From: Crotalaria pallida
Taxonomy: Eukaryota; Streptophyta; Magnoliopsida; Fabales; Fabaceae
Assembly: GCA_037953625.1 (NCBI GenBank)
Contig: CM075649.1
Location: 94,927,290-94,991,289 of the forward strand
Length of the DNA: 64,000 bases
Reading direction: 5' to 3'
Position numbers and translations under genes: made by a program. The notes below the pieces were generated by a model. That model was not told the origin of the DNA. It did not search any database and worked only from the letters and a program-made list of their open reading frames with translations. Positions 39,662 through 51,399 of the stretch are shown piece after piece. How positions within the stretch are numbered: the first letter of the stretch is position 1; each line of letters begins with the position of its first letter.

Positions 39662-42386
39662 GGTTCTTTCCTTTTTGCCTGGGGAAAAGGTCCCGAATCC
39701 GTCTTGAAATTCTAGTTCTAAACTCTTTACACACAAGGGAGTGACATATATGATTATGTACAACGAAATAAAGTAATAGACTGTTGGGGCTAAGGAAGTC
39801 AAAAAGATATAGCACCAGAATGAAATGAAATTTTTTTTAATATTGAAGACCTAAAAGAAACAAATAAATATGTTACTAAGTGATAAAAGGAAAATAATGT
39901 GTGTCACCAAAGGCAAATTGTAATGAAAGTGAGTAAACTTATTTCGCATGGTCGGGGGGACACCTCGGATGTTGCCGACTGATGTGGGGTCGGGGCCCGC
40001 CGAGGATAACGTAGCTGACCAGTGCCACAATATTGTTGTATGAGACAAATGAAGGTGAAATATGGTGAATTAAATGTTGAATGGTGCATAATGAGTATAT
40101 TCAAGTTATTGGAAAGGAAAAGGATACTTTTTGATTCATCATTCAAAGTTTATATGAAATCGGTTTAGAAACTAAATTGAACGTGAATGAGTTTTGAAAC
40201 CGATTCCTTTCCAATGGCTATAATAATGAAAAGGTGTTGAGAAAATATATTATCCTTCCAATGGGACTTGAACGAGGAGAAAAGTTGATTTTGTAAAAGT
40301 GTGAAGATTTTATGGTAGATTCAAGTCCCTTTGAGAATCAGATGCATTATGCACCACAACACGAGTGATAAGTGAATACTTTACTAAAATCAATGAAAAG
40401 GAAAATGTTTGTAAACAAATGTTTTGCATCAATCAACATTTTTTTCTAAGGAAGATGGAATGTTCAAGAGCTAGTGTACAAGTTTCCTTTTCAATGATCT
40501 TGGTAAATTAATCTATGGAGACAGAGTATATTCTCAATTTGACTTATTGTATAACGTGAATGAAGTTTCAAAATGAAATAACATGGAAATGACTCAATTG
40601 ATTTGGAAGCTCGGTGAATAATACTTGATTTATGAAAACAAGAAAAAGTGGGATTCTAAATTAATTAAGTCATTCGATTTGGAAAAGCTATAAGTGAACT
40701 TAAAAATCTAATCGAGAATGTAAACTTTCTTACATAGAAACGAATATCTTGGAGTTCTAAGATGGATGGTGAGGAAGTTGGGAAAGACATACGCGGAGGC
40801 ACGTGAATGATATGTGACTAGGTTGTGCTAATGAAACAACCGCGGGAATTGTTGATGGGTGGAACTTTGATCTCCTAGGAGGACATGGATTGGCCACCCA
40901 TGTTGGGGGATTGGTTCCGCGTTAACCACGATGATTCTATCGGTCACAAAGTCATTTCGGGACCGGTTGAGGGTGGTTCCCTGCTATAGCCAACTTGGGC
41001 CTTCAACCCAAGTTGTACTGGACTGAAAATGGGTGTCCAGTACCGTGCAAGCAGTGGTAGAGGGACACTTACTCCCGGTTGGTCTTTCCCTAGAGTGGAG
41101 GGTGAAGTGAGGAGATTGAATGAATTATGAATGTCTCATACAAAAATACCGATGATGAAAAGAATGTATGTGTGTTATGAATTTCAAAGCATGAATTGAG
41201 AAGTACCAAGTGTGGAAACTTAATTTGTGTAGTAATAAATGTTATTAATAATAGAATGTGAGATTGGGACTGATCACCCCAATGCTTACATTCATTGACA
41301 AATAATACCATCAGAATTTAGAAGTTTAATTACTTCAAATGAAGGAAGAAGTGGTTTCAGGGTATTAAACGGTGCTAGTCCTTTTGACCATCCGAGTTCT
41401 GTAATTTTGATATGTAGAAAAGTGTGAGTAAAGTCAAAGCGATAAGAGTGATGATGAAAGAAAAGTAAGTAGAAATTAGTTGTGGAACCATGAATAAGAA
41501 AAGTGGAGTTTGTGAAAGTGTTAAGAAATGTAAATTCTAATGGGTTCCATAATTAATTTCAAATTTTAATGACTTTGGCAACGAATGGAAAAGTATATGA
41601 GTATAAGAATAGAAGAAGTCTAAACGGATATGAAGTAACTTAGGATAAATTCTATACAATCTAAGCGTAGAATGAATAAGTAAACTAAATAGGAATATAT
41701 GTCAATCAATTGTAAAGCTAAGCATAATTCTGATAATTGAGTGTACAACAATGAAGAACAAATCATGATAAAAGGAAAAGAGTATAAATGTAGAGTAAAT
41801 AGTGATTAAATGTGGAATAATTTTAACACCATGGATATACATATGATGAATTGTTTTATGATATAAATAAATTCATAATGCTGAAAGAGATAAATCAAAT
41901 CAACTGTGAAGGCAAATTGAATGTAAGCTAAGTGTGTTATAATTTTAGAATATACAATAAATTGTCTTAGGAAACAGACATATGATAAAAGAGTAAATGA
42001 AGTACAATTGTATGAAACTCTGAAAATGATCAAAGTGCTAATTAAAAGATTAGATAGAAAGACTGATGATACGACTTGAATACCAAATAAAGGTAAAATA
42101 AATTAAGATGTACTCTGAATAAAATCGAAAATTTTGTTAGTACATATTAGAAATGGCGGATTGTATGAACAAAAGATATATACAAAAGACGAAGATATAG
42201 ATAAATTTTTGCCAATGAAAAGATAAATATAGAGGTGAAAATGTAGATAAGTAGTAAAACAAAAAGTAGCCAAACACTAAGTGGGGGAGCAAACACTCTC
42301 CACACCCCTGGTAGAAAAGAATAATCTTATAATAATAATAAAAGTAGGAGGACTCTAACCACAATGAAATTTACAGACTCAACGAA
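39662..42386 (+). other. Element C long non-coding leader
   Basis: About 2.7 kb between PBS and gag with no open frame of note. Two GC-richer islands stand out from AT-rich sequence: 39945-40030 (GGGGGGACACCTCGG ... GGGGTCGGGGCCCG) and about 40790-41100, which contains complementary words such as CCAACTTGGGCC and AACCCAAGTTG. They may fold in the RNA. Function unknown. Confidence 0.6.
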
Positions 42387-43240
42387 ATGACTTCAAGGAA
42401 CGTTGACGTATCTGAAAACCTGATGCAAACCAACCAAACTCCTGAAGCAACAGAATTTCAGAAACTTGCAGAGTTTTGTAAAGTAGACCCTCCTAAATTT
42501 GAGGGAGGTTTCGACCCGATCAAAGCGCACAAATGGATCCGTAACATAGAGAAAATATTCAGAATAATAAATTGTTCTGATACCCAAAAAGTCTTATTCG
42601 CAACATATGTATTAATCGAAGAAGCCGACAGTTGGTGGGAAAACACCAAACGATTCTTGGAAGCGGAATCAAGAGAAATTACCTGGAAAGTGTTCAAGGA
42701 AAAGTTTCTGGAAAGATATTTCCCAGAAAATATTCGCCTTCAAAAAGAAATAGAATTTCTTGAACTAAAACAAGGAAATATGAGTATAGAGGAATACGTG
42801 GCACGGTTCGAAGAACTTTTTCGGTATTCCCTATACTATGAATCCAACCCTGAAGAAGAAGCAAAATGCACAAGATTTGTGAATGGTCTGCATCCCGAAA
42901 TCAAACTAGCTATCGAATACAAAAAAAGATCCAAAGTTTTTCGCTATTAGTAAACATGTGTTTCACCTATGAAAAAGATTTGGAAACCAAGAGGAGAATT
43001 GAAGATAAAGGTAAAAGATCCCTCACCCATGATGAATCCCACACCACTGAATCCCATACCAGTGAACAATATGAAGCTAGAAACAAAAAGAAAGTAAGCA
43101 ATGAGGAATATGAATCGAACAAACCGCCTCGGTGCGAGATTTTCCAAAGAAGCCACTTAAGGGAATGTCGAAAACAACGGGCTATCTGTCATCACTGCAA
43201 AGGATTGGGACATTATGCAAAGGAATGTCCTAACAAATAA
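42387..43240 (+). pseudogene. gag: Element C gypsy Gag, frameshifted
   Basis: Residues 1-187 (42387-42950) contain the retrotransposon gag domain typical of plant Ty3/gypsy: KFEGGFDPIKAHKWIRNIE, ADSWWENTKRFL, FLERYFPENIRLQKEIEFL and LKQGNMSIEEYVARFEELF. The frame then ends prematurely, and homology continues in another frame (SFSLLVNMCFTYEKDLETK) through 43240, so there is a frameshift near 42920-42940. The nucleocapsid part has an intact CCHC knuckle CHHCKGLGHYAKEC and, before it, a degenerate one in which the second Cys is Phe (CEIFQRSHLREC). The coding ends at 43240 and non-coding sequence runs to the PPT. Confidence 0.9.
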
Positions 43241-43416
43241 AAGAAAGATTGTGTGTAATAACTACTATAAATATAGAGTAAGAAATAATGTTATGTTGTA
43301 ATTACAAAGATGATATGTGTTTTAGGGAAGAATGTAATAATATAAATATGTAACTATGTCATTTGAACTTCTCACCCCACCAATTTTGATCGAATTTCGA
43401 GGACGAAATTCCTATA

Positions 43417-43429
43417 AGTGGGGGAGTAT
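43417..43429 (+). other. Polypurine tract of element C
   Basis: AAGTGGGGGAGTA directly before the 3' LTR, preceded by TTTCGAGGACGAAATTCC, a sequence commonly found at the 3' end of the pol region in plant gypsy elements, here retained although pol is absent. Confidence 0.85.
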
Positions 43430-45450
43430 TGTAACAACCTAAATTTTAAATAAATATTTATAATTATGTAAATGTTTAATTCATGTAGAATAATAATGTA
43501 AAGTGATTTGGAATAAAATGCAAACCGTGTGTGTTGTGACTTGGTCTGATTAAGGTTGACGCAGGATGCTCGGGAAGTATGAATAATAAGGATTAAGGAA
43601 CATTGGGGATATTGTGAGTATGGATGAGTGTTGATAGAGGAATAATAATAAAATGAGAAGGAAACAAGAAAAACTCAAATTGGTAAATAAGGAAGAGTGA
43701 AGAGATCAAATATAGAATAAAAATTAAGAAGTTAACAAACATTTGATGCAGAGAAGTTATTGTAATTCGTTTAAGGTTGTGAAACCGGTTGAGACTTGAG
43801 GGGCAGGATGAAACTACTTAATCAGGCCTAGAGGGATGCAAGGGTAGTGGAAAGAGTAAACAAATTCACCTAATTTGGGAGGAAATCGTAATCAAGTTAA
43901 ACCAGAAGTTTTAGTGTGCGAATCGTATACTTTTTGTGTAGATAACATCAGGCAAGTATAATTGTATGATTTGAAATGTAAATAAATGTTAAGAAGGTTT
44001 AATTTAGTGTTAGGAATGATTAAAATTCAGGAAATCGGGTTTAAAATGCGGAAATCGGCATTTCGGGGCGAACCGGTGCGCCGGGGCATGAACCGGTGCA
44101 CCCAGACGCACCGGTGCAGGAATTAGGGAGCACCAGTGACGCGCGCGCTCAGGCGCGCTGGTGCTGCGCTCAGGCGCGCGGGGTTCAGACGCACCAGATG
44201 GTGCGCGCAACTGCTAGAACTTTCCAGACCCTGGTGCGCGCCCAGGCGCACCAGGCTCGCGCTCAGGCGCGCATCGGGTATATAAGTACCAGACACCAGA
44301 AAAATCTGCGCCAGACTCCAGCCAACCCGCACCAATCCATTTCCAACCGCACCAGGACTTCCTTCACACGCACCAGACTCCATTTTTGGCACCAAACCTT
44401 GTTTTTCCATGCACCAACAATCCAAACACATCCTTACCAAGCCCCAACTCCATGAATTAACAACCAAATTCATCGTCCCTTCAATTTTAATCCCTCTTCT
44501 CTTTATATTTCCATTAAACCTTATTCTCCTCTCTTTCTCTTTAATCCTTTTGGGTGCAAATTCCTCTTTTACTCTTAAGAAAGCTAACCACCAAGCCAAA
44601 AAGGAGAAATTAAGGCTCAAAAGGGAAGCATAAATAAACTAGAACAAGTGCTCTGGAGTGGGATTTTCTCCCTTGAGGTAAGGGAGGGACTCTTTTCCTT
44701 TTAGAATAGAGATTAGGTTCTGGAATTTGTAAATTATTAAATTGCACATATTAAACACAAGTTATTGTACTAATAAGTCAATAGTTAGTATTAACATACT
44801 ATAAAGATTATTACGAAAAGAACTAAAACCCTTAGTTATGAATAAACCCTCTTAGTCTTATACTAACTAACATACATAAATAAAAACGATAAAAGTACTT
44901 AAACAAGTAGTATTTTCTTATTTAAGTAATTGTTAGTAGTATAATACAAATATTAATTGAAAGAAATAAAGACTATTATGGAGCTAAAGTAAATACACTA
45001 ATGTTGAACTTATAATTAATTATACGATAAATGGGATAATAAATTAATGACGATTTCCAACATGATGAAGTAAATTAAAATATCACTAAGACAAAGGTAC
45101 AAAAAGGGCTATATAAGTGTTTTATTTATGAACTTTTGAGTGTAATCTATATGATTGGATTTCCTAACTAATTGAGTGTGCAAATCATATCTTTAATAAA
45201 TTTCATTTGCTCATTTCAATTCTTAATTTCTATTCTACTGTGAAAAGATGTTCACTCCCTTGTGGTTTAACATTTTAGGTTGAGTTTGGAGGAGCAAGAA
45301 TCAGATTTTCAAGACGGTGAAGGAAGAAGGATAAGAACTCCAAAAACAAATTGATTGATTCCATGTTGTACATCCAACAAAACTTGAAACTGTACATTAA
45401 ACTTTTAGTATATTGAAAATACATTTATTATATTAAGAAGGGATGTTACA
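43430..45450 (+). repeat. 3' LTR of element C
   Basis: 2021 bp, TGTAACAACC to GATGTTACA. Carries the same GC-rich palindrome block (about 44045-44275) and TATA box (44279-44285) as the 5' LTR, with scattered substitutions. Confidence 0.93.
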
Positions 45451-47845
45451 ACAATGTTGTAAGAAGCAGTTGTTATACATGACATAACCCAAATAATAAA
45501 TTTCCAGGGAAATTTGAGGCTAATCAGAAGTGGCTCTATAATGGACCAGTCCAAGGCATCATATGCTTTTCTGATATCTATCTTCATTAAGCATCTAGGA
45601 GACACTCTTCTTCTGCCATAAAGTCTAAGTAGCTCTTGAGTTATAAGGATATTGTGCAGTATGCTTCTATCCTTAACAAAAGTAGATTGGTTATCCTGGA
45701 TGAAGCATGGCAGAATAGAACTCAATCTATTACACAAGAGTTTAGTTATGCATTTATAAATACAGTTACAACAGGCAATAGGTCTAAACTCTTGGACAAA
45801 CTGTGGAAAATCAATTTTAGAAATCATAACAATATCAGTTTGATTAACTTCCCTTAGCATGTGCCCTGATTGAAAAAACTGCTTAATGGCTGCACAACAA
45901 TCTGAGCCAATGATGTTCCAAGCACCAATGAAAAATCCTGAGCCATAACTATCTGGTCCAGGTGATATGTCTTTGTGAATATCTAACATTGCTTGCTTAA
46001 TCTCCTCATTGGAAAATGATTTGATTAAGTCAAGTTGTTGACTGGTTGTGAGGACTGCTCCTTCTGAGATTACTTGAGCATTCAGATTACTTCTGTGATC
46101 TCTCTTCCTTAAAAGACTTGAGTAATATTCCATGAAAAGTTGCTCTATGCCTTGCTGGTTTGATATGACCTCTCCACTGGTGTTAGATAACTTGAGTACT
46201 CTATTCTTGTACTGTCTGGTTTTAATTGAATTGTGAAAGATTTTTGAGTTAACACCTCAATCTTTGAGCCAGGATAGCTTAGCCTTCTGCTTCAGGTAAT
46301 AGAAAACATCCTTCTTTATCTTTGCATACTCCCTTGTCATTTCTTTTTCAGCCAAATGAAGATTAACATCATTTGGTCTCTGTACTAGTTCATTCTGAAT
46401 CAGGTCAAGCTTATTTATGATTTCTGCCTCTCTGCTGTCAATCTGAGCAAAATGGTTCCTCTTCAGATCCCTTAGAGGTTTTCTTAGGTTCTGAAGCTTT
46501 CTACAAAATCGAAACATCAAGCTTCTCTCTATCTAAGTGTCCCAAATAGATTGAACTATCTTCTTGAAGTCAGCATGACCAGTCCACATGTTAAAAAATT
46601 TAAAACCAGTGGCTCTATGATTTATAGGATCTCCCCTGTCAACCAATATTAGAGAATGATATGAAACTCCAGGATTAAGAAAGACAGTTTCAGTAGCATT
46701 CCAATCACTGCACCAACGGTTGTTAATCAAGGCCCTATCCAATTTGCAAAGAATCCTATCTGTTCCTGAATGCTTATTACTCCAAGTATAGAAGCAACCT
46801 CTATATCTCATATCAAACAAGCTACAGTTGGCTGTACAATGTCTGAAATCTTGGATTTGAGCAGGTTCAGTAGCATTTCCACCACTTTTGTCCTGCTGAT
46901 CCAGACAAGAGTTAAAATCCCTTAGTAGCAGCCAAGGGATATTATCACTAAATTCATGCCTTCAATCTAGGACCATAACTCCTTCCTTTCATCTTGGTCA
47001 TTTGAAGCATAAATAAAAGTAACAAAGATGCTTTTATGAGACTGTTTCAAAGTACCATAGCAATGGATATATTGATTTGATCTGCTGATTAATACCACAT
47101 CAAAGAAATCCTGCCTCAAAATGATCCATATTCTTCCAATGGCACATACATCCAGGTTGCTCATAGAACCCCATCCTGGTGCAATTTTATTGTATGCCTG
47201 CTGAAGAGCGTCAGCTCTCAGTTTATTTTCAAGGATACCTAGTAAACCTATATTATACTTTTTATACAACGCAACAATTTCTTGTTGCTTTGGAGGGTTA
47301 TTTAAACCCCTCACATTCTAGGCTACAATCCTATCCATTGTGAATTTTCTTTGAGGATTCACCCCTTAGCAAATCATTACTCCTTGGTTGCACCTTGCTT
47401 CTGGTTCTAATTGTAATCTAGCATCCTTCATTATGCTCATCTTGAATATTCTTCCCTTTATCACCTTGTGGAATTTGTTTATCAACTGCAAAAATCTGAT
47501 TAGGATTTGATGCTGTTGTGATCACATTGTTGACAGCCTCTCTTGCAATGTTTACATTTTTTGGTGGAATTGTGCCTTCATCAATTGCAGCTTGAAGTTT
47601 TAGTGCATCTACAACCTGATCAACCTCCTTCTGAGTTGGTTTGCTCTTAACTACCCACTATTGTTTGGTTCCTTTCCTGCACATCCTAGTATCATGATCG
47701 TAGGAATTGCATTTGCTGCACAATACAGGTTTCCACTCATACACAACCCTCTGATTCACTATGATGCCCTTCTCATCTTCAAAGAAAATCTCATCAGGGA
47801 GCATGGCTGGATTCACTTTGTTTCGGATCTTTTTATTGCAAAAGA
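45451..47845 (-). pseudogene. LINE (L1-type) 5' half: ORF1 end, endonuclease, RT start
   Basis: Minus strand. About 47840-47340 is ORF1 with a CCHC-like knuckle (CSKCNSYDHDTRMC) after VVYEWKPVL, the plant L1 ORF1 end. 47314-46533 is the AP-type endonuclease of ORF2 (MRGLNNPPKQQEI, ILENKL, FYTWSNKHSGTDRILCKLDR). 46520-45460 is the linker and RT N-terminal half (GPDSYGSGFF, FRPIACCNCIYKCITKLLCNRL, LMKIDIRKAYDALDW). ORF1 has an in-frame stop and ORF2 is broken into at least four frames, so it is inactive. It continues at 37622 after element C. The upstream end is cut near 47845 where unrelated sequence begins. Confidence 0.9.
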
Positions 47846-49072
47846 TGTAATTATAAAGAGATTAATGGGTTCGTAAACTTAATGAAATTATGGTCTCGAA
47901 GGCGCACAAGTACTACAGACATTACAAGCAAAGGGACACCGCGACTTGTTACTTTAACTATGGTAGGGTGCGCCTTCGTGTGTGAGGACGCCTTCTGCAG
48001 TAAGGATCAGGGCTTACACTTGTAGAAGGTTGACCACGGTGGTGAGCCACAGTAGTGAGGTTTCTTTATAATGGTGGTGGAGGAAGGGGGGTGAGCGCTC
48101 TTGCTGCTCACTTCACTCTTTCCACGTTTCTCACTCTTGTCTCTCTTCAGTGTTCCTTCTCTGGAAGTTTAGAGAAGAGAACCATGTGTTTGTGTATTGT
48201 TTCAGTGTGTTGCTACTGTCTTTCTTTCCGTTGCTTGCCTTATTGGTTGATGGTAACACCTTTATATAGTGCCCCTTTTATCCACTAGATATTGCCTTTT
48301 TCCTTCTATCCATTGGTCCATGCAGCTTTTCCTTCTTTGTTGCTGCCTTCTTCCTTCTTTATCAGGTGTCAGTTTGTCCTTTTGCCATTTTAGGCTTTCC
48401 ATTAATGGCTGGGGAAGGAAGGCATACAAGGCATGCCATTTCCGTCTCTCTTTGGGGAAGGGCCTAGGTGAGGTGAGCAAAGATTCCCTTCCAGCTTCCT
48501 GTGCAAGCTGCACGTGTTATGTGGAGTTGGGTGGCTCTTTGTCTGCTTGCGTGCTCTCTGAGAGTGGGGTGCGCCTTCGTGTGCGAACGTATACCCCTGG
48601 TACGCCCTTCTCCGTCGTTACTCCCTGTCCGTAGTTCTTTGATTCAGCCCGTATTTTTTGCATGCTTAGTGGATTTGGGCCTGGCTATTTTTTAGGCTTT
48701 TACAATTGGGTTGTCATATTTTTTGGGTATCAACAATAGCCCCCTTTGCAATGAAAAGGGTAGGAACTTCCCTTTTCGATGCAAATCCTGGTCTCTCTCT
48801 TTTTCCTTGTCTTCTTCTCTTCGCTGCCCTCCACGTGTGTACAGGGGGAGAAGCTATTGTCCAACAGCTCATAAGGCTTCACTCTTTCCCACGTTCTCCA
48901 CTTCTTTTCAAACTGTTTCAAATAAACCCTTCAGTTACTTCCATTTACCTCCACTTATTCTCTTTCTCCCTTGGTTATGATCATAACTCCCCGTTCTTCT
49001 CTTTTCTTTCTCACCGGAAATTTGCCCCCTTTTTCTCCTTCGTTTTCTGTCTCCAATTCATCTTCTCACACA
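47846..49072 (+). other. 5' flank of the PMD pseudogene
   Basis: Non-coding and moderately GC-rich, with GAAGGCGCAC at 47899-47908 and the reverse complement GTGCGCCTTC at about 47969-47978 and 48570-48579. A TATA-like TTTATATAG is near 48260 and TC-rich leader sequence runs up to the ATG at 49073. Open frames here overlap one another and show no domain. Confidence 0.4.
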
Positions 49073-51145
49073 ATGACGAGATCTGCAGCCCCTTCTGGTT
49101 ATGGAGAAGAAAGGTCTTCTTCTTCTGATGAGGGAAGCCAAATGCAAGAGGAAGCTACTGAAGAGCATGTTCCTCAATCTCTCTCATTCTGCTTTCTGGA
49201 CGCTCTCCCTCCGCCACGTTCTGATCCAGTGAAGCCAGGGCATCGCCGTTGGGCGCCTGGGGCGCGTGCTAAGCTCCCTTTCCCACAGCCCCCGGAGTCC
49301 GGCGGCCTCTTCTCGGGCCAGTCATCTAAGGCTCTGGTGGTCCCAGAGAGCGCAGCACGCCTATGTTCCAAGCCCTCTTACTCCAAAGAACATTGCAAAT
49401 TGGGTCCCTTTCTTCTGTGCTCTCGCCTCGCTTGCTCGGAGTTCCCCTGGGTTGACCTTCGCTTTCATGTCAGAGTCACTTCTACAGGTGGATGGGCAGA
49501 ATGGGTGGATTACGTTTTCCAACGGGATCCTCCCTTCGTGGAGATTTTGAAACAGGTGGGAATTGTTGATGCTGTGAAGGCGTCTCCTCGCCTAGGCGTG
49601 AACAAGAGGGTAGAGGATCTGCACATGCTAGTTCAGCGCTGGTGCTCAGCGACTCATACATTCCTTACTTCTTGGGGGGAATTTACCCCAACTTTAGAGG
49701 ACATGGTTGTTCTGTTGAAATTGCCTTCGTTCGGGGATAGTGACCTTGATCTCTCCAGTGTGGATGAGAGCATTATTGGGTTGGTCAAGGAGATCAAAAA
49801 CGCCTCTGTTGCTAGCGCCAAGTGTTCCAAGGATTTGCTCCAGCAATGGCGCGCCTCTTATGCTGATGGGTCTTCCTCAAGGAGGGTGCGAGGTATAGGG
49901 AACCTTGTTCCTCAAGACCAGAAAGTGAGTCAAAGGTCCTCTCTCAAGTATACTTTTGCGAATTGGGTATGCTACTTCTTTGGTGACTTCTATGATGACA
50001 AGTTCGTGATCGGTCCTGTTACTGATCAGCGCCTCAAGGGAGCCGCCTTCGTTGCTTTTTGGCTTAGTAGATATGTGTTTCATGGACCTCCTTGGGAATC
50101 AGTGAGTTCTTCTATTTTTATCTTTGCGTGCATGCTTGCCGAAGGTATTTGTCTGCCTCTTTCTTCACTTTATTTGGGTGGTCTTTATGCTCGCCTTGAT
50201 CAGATATCAGAACAGATGAAGAATTCTTTTGGCCGCTTTCCTGTCAATTGTTATGCTGATTTGTCTTTTCTACAATGCTTTTTATTTGAACGCTTTCCTT
50301 CATATGGCCCGGTCAGATTCCTTCCTAAGATTTCTTCTGATGCCAACGCTGACGCCCTGGAACCACGTTCGTGGTGTTGGTATTTGGGGAAGCCAAGGCG
50401 TCACCTTGCACAGATCATTGATCACGAGAAGAGCTTTGTTTTTAGGCCTTATCTGGGTGACTTCCTTCTTGGTGGAGAGAAGTTAAATCCTTTGTATTAG
50501 GAGGATGCCTTGAGTCTCCAGAATGATCTTGCTGCGAGGACTGAGGGCGTATTTGATTTGTGGAAATTGATCTTAACCGGGCGTTTCCTACCGGGTTTTG
50601 CAACTATGGATAATAAGAGTGCACACGGCGGGGCTCTTTGGCCCTTTGTCTACAGGCCAGATCGCGTTTCCAGGTAGTTTGGGCGTGACCAGCCCCCTTG
50701 CCCTCATTTCTTGGACTCAGTTGATGTGGAGACCTCCTTCCGGTCCGCACTCTTCGGCTCGACGCCTTCTCCTATCCCAATAGTTCACATTCCTTATCTT
50801 CATGCCGGCGGGGTTTTGCGTGCTTGGATGACCTCTCATAATGACATACTTCAGCATTTGCAAAGCTTTGAGATTACCCCGAGCACCGTCACCATCCCCT
50901 TGGTCCCCATAGTGCACAATGATCCTTACTATTCTACTTCCACCAAGAAGACCATTAGCAATGGTACGCTTTACTCTTGTTACATGCAGCTCATCTTATT
51001 TGCTTCTTTTCTCTTGCTTTTGTGTTTTTATTTACTATCAATGTCTCTGGTTGTATTTCTCTTGTAGTTGAAAAGGAACCTAAAGCACCCCGCAAGCGCA
51101 AGGCTCTGGCGACTCCTTCTTCTAGTGCTTCTGCCCCAAAGAAAG
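49073..51145 (+). pseudogene. Plant mobile domain (PMD) protein pseudogene
   Basis: Starts at ATG 49073 (MTRSAAPSGYGEERSSSS). The core matches the plant mobile domain (MAIN/MAIL type) with RWCSATHTFLTSWGEFTPTL followed by EDMVVLLKLPSFGD; PMD proteins occur both as host genes and as transposon passengers. The frame is interrupted by TAG at 50498-50500 and again near 50673, but homologous-looking text continues in the same frame after both. Exon 1 ends at 50963. An intron at 50964-51067 ends TTTCTCTTGTAG. Exon 2 (51068-51145) encodes VEKEPKAPRKRKAL, a nuclear-signal-like patch, and ends before GTAACA. No further exon is found; LTR E sequence follows. Both stops could come from CAG by C-to-T change. 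Confidence 0.8.
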
Positions 51146-51399
51146 GTAACACCTTTAACACTCACATATTTATTACTAAAATTATATTGTTTTATTGGGC
51201 TTGTAAGAAGTTTGAAAATGGGGGTAGAAAATTTTTCCAAAAATACATTTCTAAGTTATAAAATAGTCTTTATGTAAGTACTTTAGAAACCAGACATTTC
51301 CGTTGTGAATTTACTTATTACCAAATTCCAATTGCGTTAATGGAAAACATAGTGATGATAAAGTAAGCATTTTGCAAAAGGGTAACTGGAGATACTGTA

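Larger units (their letters stand above)
37623..45450 (+). mobile_element. Element C, gag-only Ty3/gypsy (TR-GAG type)
   Basis: A 7828-bp element with 2024-bp and 2021-bp LTRs, TSD ACAAT (37618-37622 and 45451-45455), tRNA-Met PBS and a PPT, inserted into the LINE RT. The interior is 3.8 kb and codes only for a broken gypsy gag; no protease, RT or integrase is visible. This fits the TR-GAG class of non-autonomous plant elements. LTRs differ at roughly 1-2% of positions by eye, so it is older than A and B. Mobility would need pol from a relative. Confidence 0.93.

Noticed and set aside
48262..48634. Overlapping frames upstream of the PMD gene as separate genes
   Set aside because: Both strands are open over the same bases, there is no domain, and the region looks like promoter and leader.
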